Made by a program: the position numbers and the translations under genes. From assembly GCF_021018805.1 (NCBI RefSeq), contig NC_086251.1, positions 40,246,767 through 40,310,766 on the forward strand: a stretch of 64,000 nt of DNA, read 5' to 3'. Of the stretch, positions 63,501 through 64,000 are shown one piece after another. How positions within the stretch are numbered: the stretch's first letter is position 1; the number at the start of each line of letters is the position of its first letter. The notes under the pieces were generated by a model that was not told where the DNA came from, did no database searches, and worked only from the letters and a program-made list of their open reading frames with translations. This DNA comes from Prinia subflava. Taxonomy: Eukaryota; Chordata; Aves; Passeriformes; Cisticolidae.

Positions 63501-64000
63501 ACCTCCTTATGCAGCTATTAGCAGGAGGCAATGACTCTGGAAAGGAAGCTTTACCAGGCTGCTGAAGCCCCAGACAAAAGGCAGGCAGCAGGGTTAGGAT
63601 GAAAATATCAGTGAGCAGCTGTGTGAGCACCACAGGGACCTTCCCCATTTGTGCTCAGTCCCTTGCTGGCTCAGAGGGGCAGTGGTGGGCTGCATCCCTG
63701 TCTTTGGGATCCTATAGTCTCCTGCAGACCCTTTAGCATCCCTCTGCCCTCCCCTGGGGGCTTGTGCTCTACTCATGAGCAGTTGAGGGCACCCTCCACT
63801 TCACGGCTATGGGGAGTGGACCTTGCACCAGGGCAGCCTCCTGATGCAACCCTCTGCACACACACCTGCAAATCTCTTGATTTCTCCTTGTTTCCTCATT
63901 TCTGGTATCAAATCTCCAAGAAACTGACTGTGAACATATTAAGAAAATCCAACTTGTCAAACAGGAACAGAAGGACTTTGCCCCCCAAACCCTTAAAAAG
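57565..64000. other. Region upstream of SYNDIG1L, no gene recognised
   Basis: Gene order in other vertebrates predicts NPC2 next to SYNDIG1L. None of its recognisable segments was found here, so it probably lies beyond the right edge. The stretch 61130-61450 is AT-rich and starts after a TAATTAATTGG motif near 61090. Apart from a CR1 relic at 62.6 kb nothing else was identified. Confidence 0.5.
62583..62651 (+). mobile_element. CR1 LINE 3'-end fragment (decayed)
   Basis: The run GGATGACCTCAGAACAGTCC, then TTCCAGCCTGATTCA and TGTGATTCTG, matches the usual avian CR1 3' end (GATGATCTCAGAGGTCC, TTCCAACCT, ATTCTGTGATTCTG). Only the last 70 bases or so are recognisable, with many substitutions and one terminal octamer repeat left. 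It is a typical 5'-truncated old insertion. Confidence 0.65.

Noticed and set aside
57565..64000. NPC2, expected next to SYNDIG1L from gene order
   Set aside because: No segment resembling the NPC2 protein was seen in any frame; it probably lies to the right of the window.

Overview
This window is nuclear DNA from a bird, most likely a passerine. Genes are split into exons with GT-AG introns, promoters sit in CpG islands, and intergenic gaps are long. The strongest host clue is a SINE at 15581-15717 with a tRNA-Ile-like head fused to a CR1-type tail, an arrangement described in passerines (TguSINE1). A second, decayed CR1 3' end lies near 62.6 kb. No bacterial, organellar or viral gene was seen.

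Layout, left to right. (1) 420-1588, + strand: the last four coding exons of a mitochondrial-type acetyl-CoA synthetase related to ACSS1; its 5' part lies outside the window. (2) 2623-17373, - strand: a complete ABCD4 gene of 19 coding exons (620 residues), read from a CpG island next to a GC-rich minisatellite. (3) About 25.3-32.2 kb, + strand: VRTN (vertnin), with a CpG-island first exon, one intron of about 3.4 kb, and one coding exon (674 residues). (4) 42209-45795, - strand: SYNDIG1L, three coding exons (241 residues). A 5' non-coding exon probably lies in the CpG island at 57.0-57.6 kb, giving an intron of about 11 kb. (5) 57.6-64 kb: no gene recognised.

The order ABCD4(-)-VRTN(+)-SYNDIG1L(-) matches human 14q24.3, where NPC2 follows SYNDIG1L and VSX2 lies beyond ABCD4. 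The extra ACSS1-like gene on the VSX2 side is the main surprise. Human 20p11 carries SYNDIG1, ACSS1, VSX1 and ENTPD6, while 14q24 carries SYNDIG1L, VSX2 and ENTPD5. The simplest reading is that this is the second whole-genome-duplication copy of ACSS1, kept here and absent from the mammalian 14q24 region.

The genes are not an operon and share no obvious pathway. They are an acetate-activating enzyme, a lysosomal cobalamin transporter, a DNA-binding regulator of vertebral number, and a neuronal membrane protein of the dispanin family. ACSS-like/ABCD4 and VRTN/SYNDIG1L are tail-to-tail pairs, and ABCD4/VRTN are head-to-head about 8 kb apart. The other long open frames come from GC-rich repeats or the antisense of exons and are not reported as genes. 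Splice sites, frames and repeats were read by eye. Homology statements rest on remembered family sequences, not on a search.
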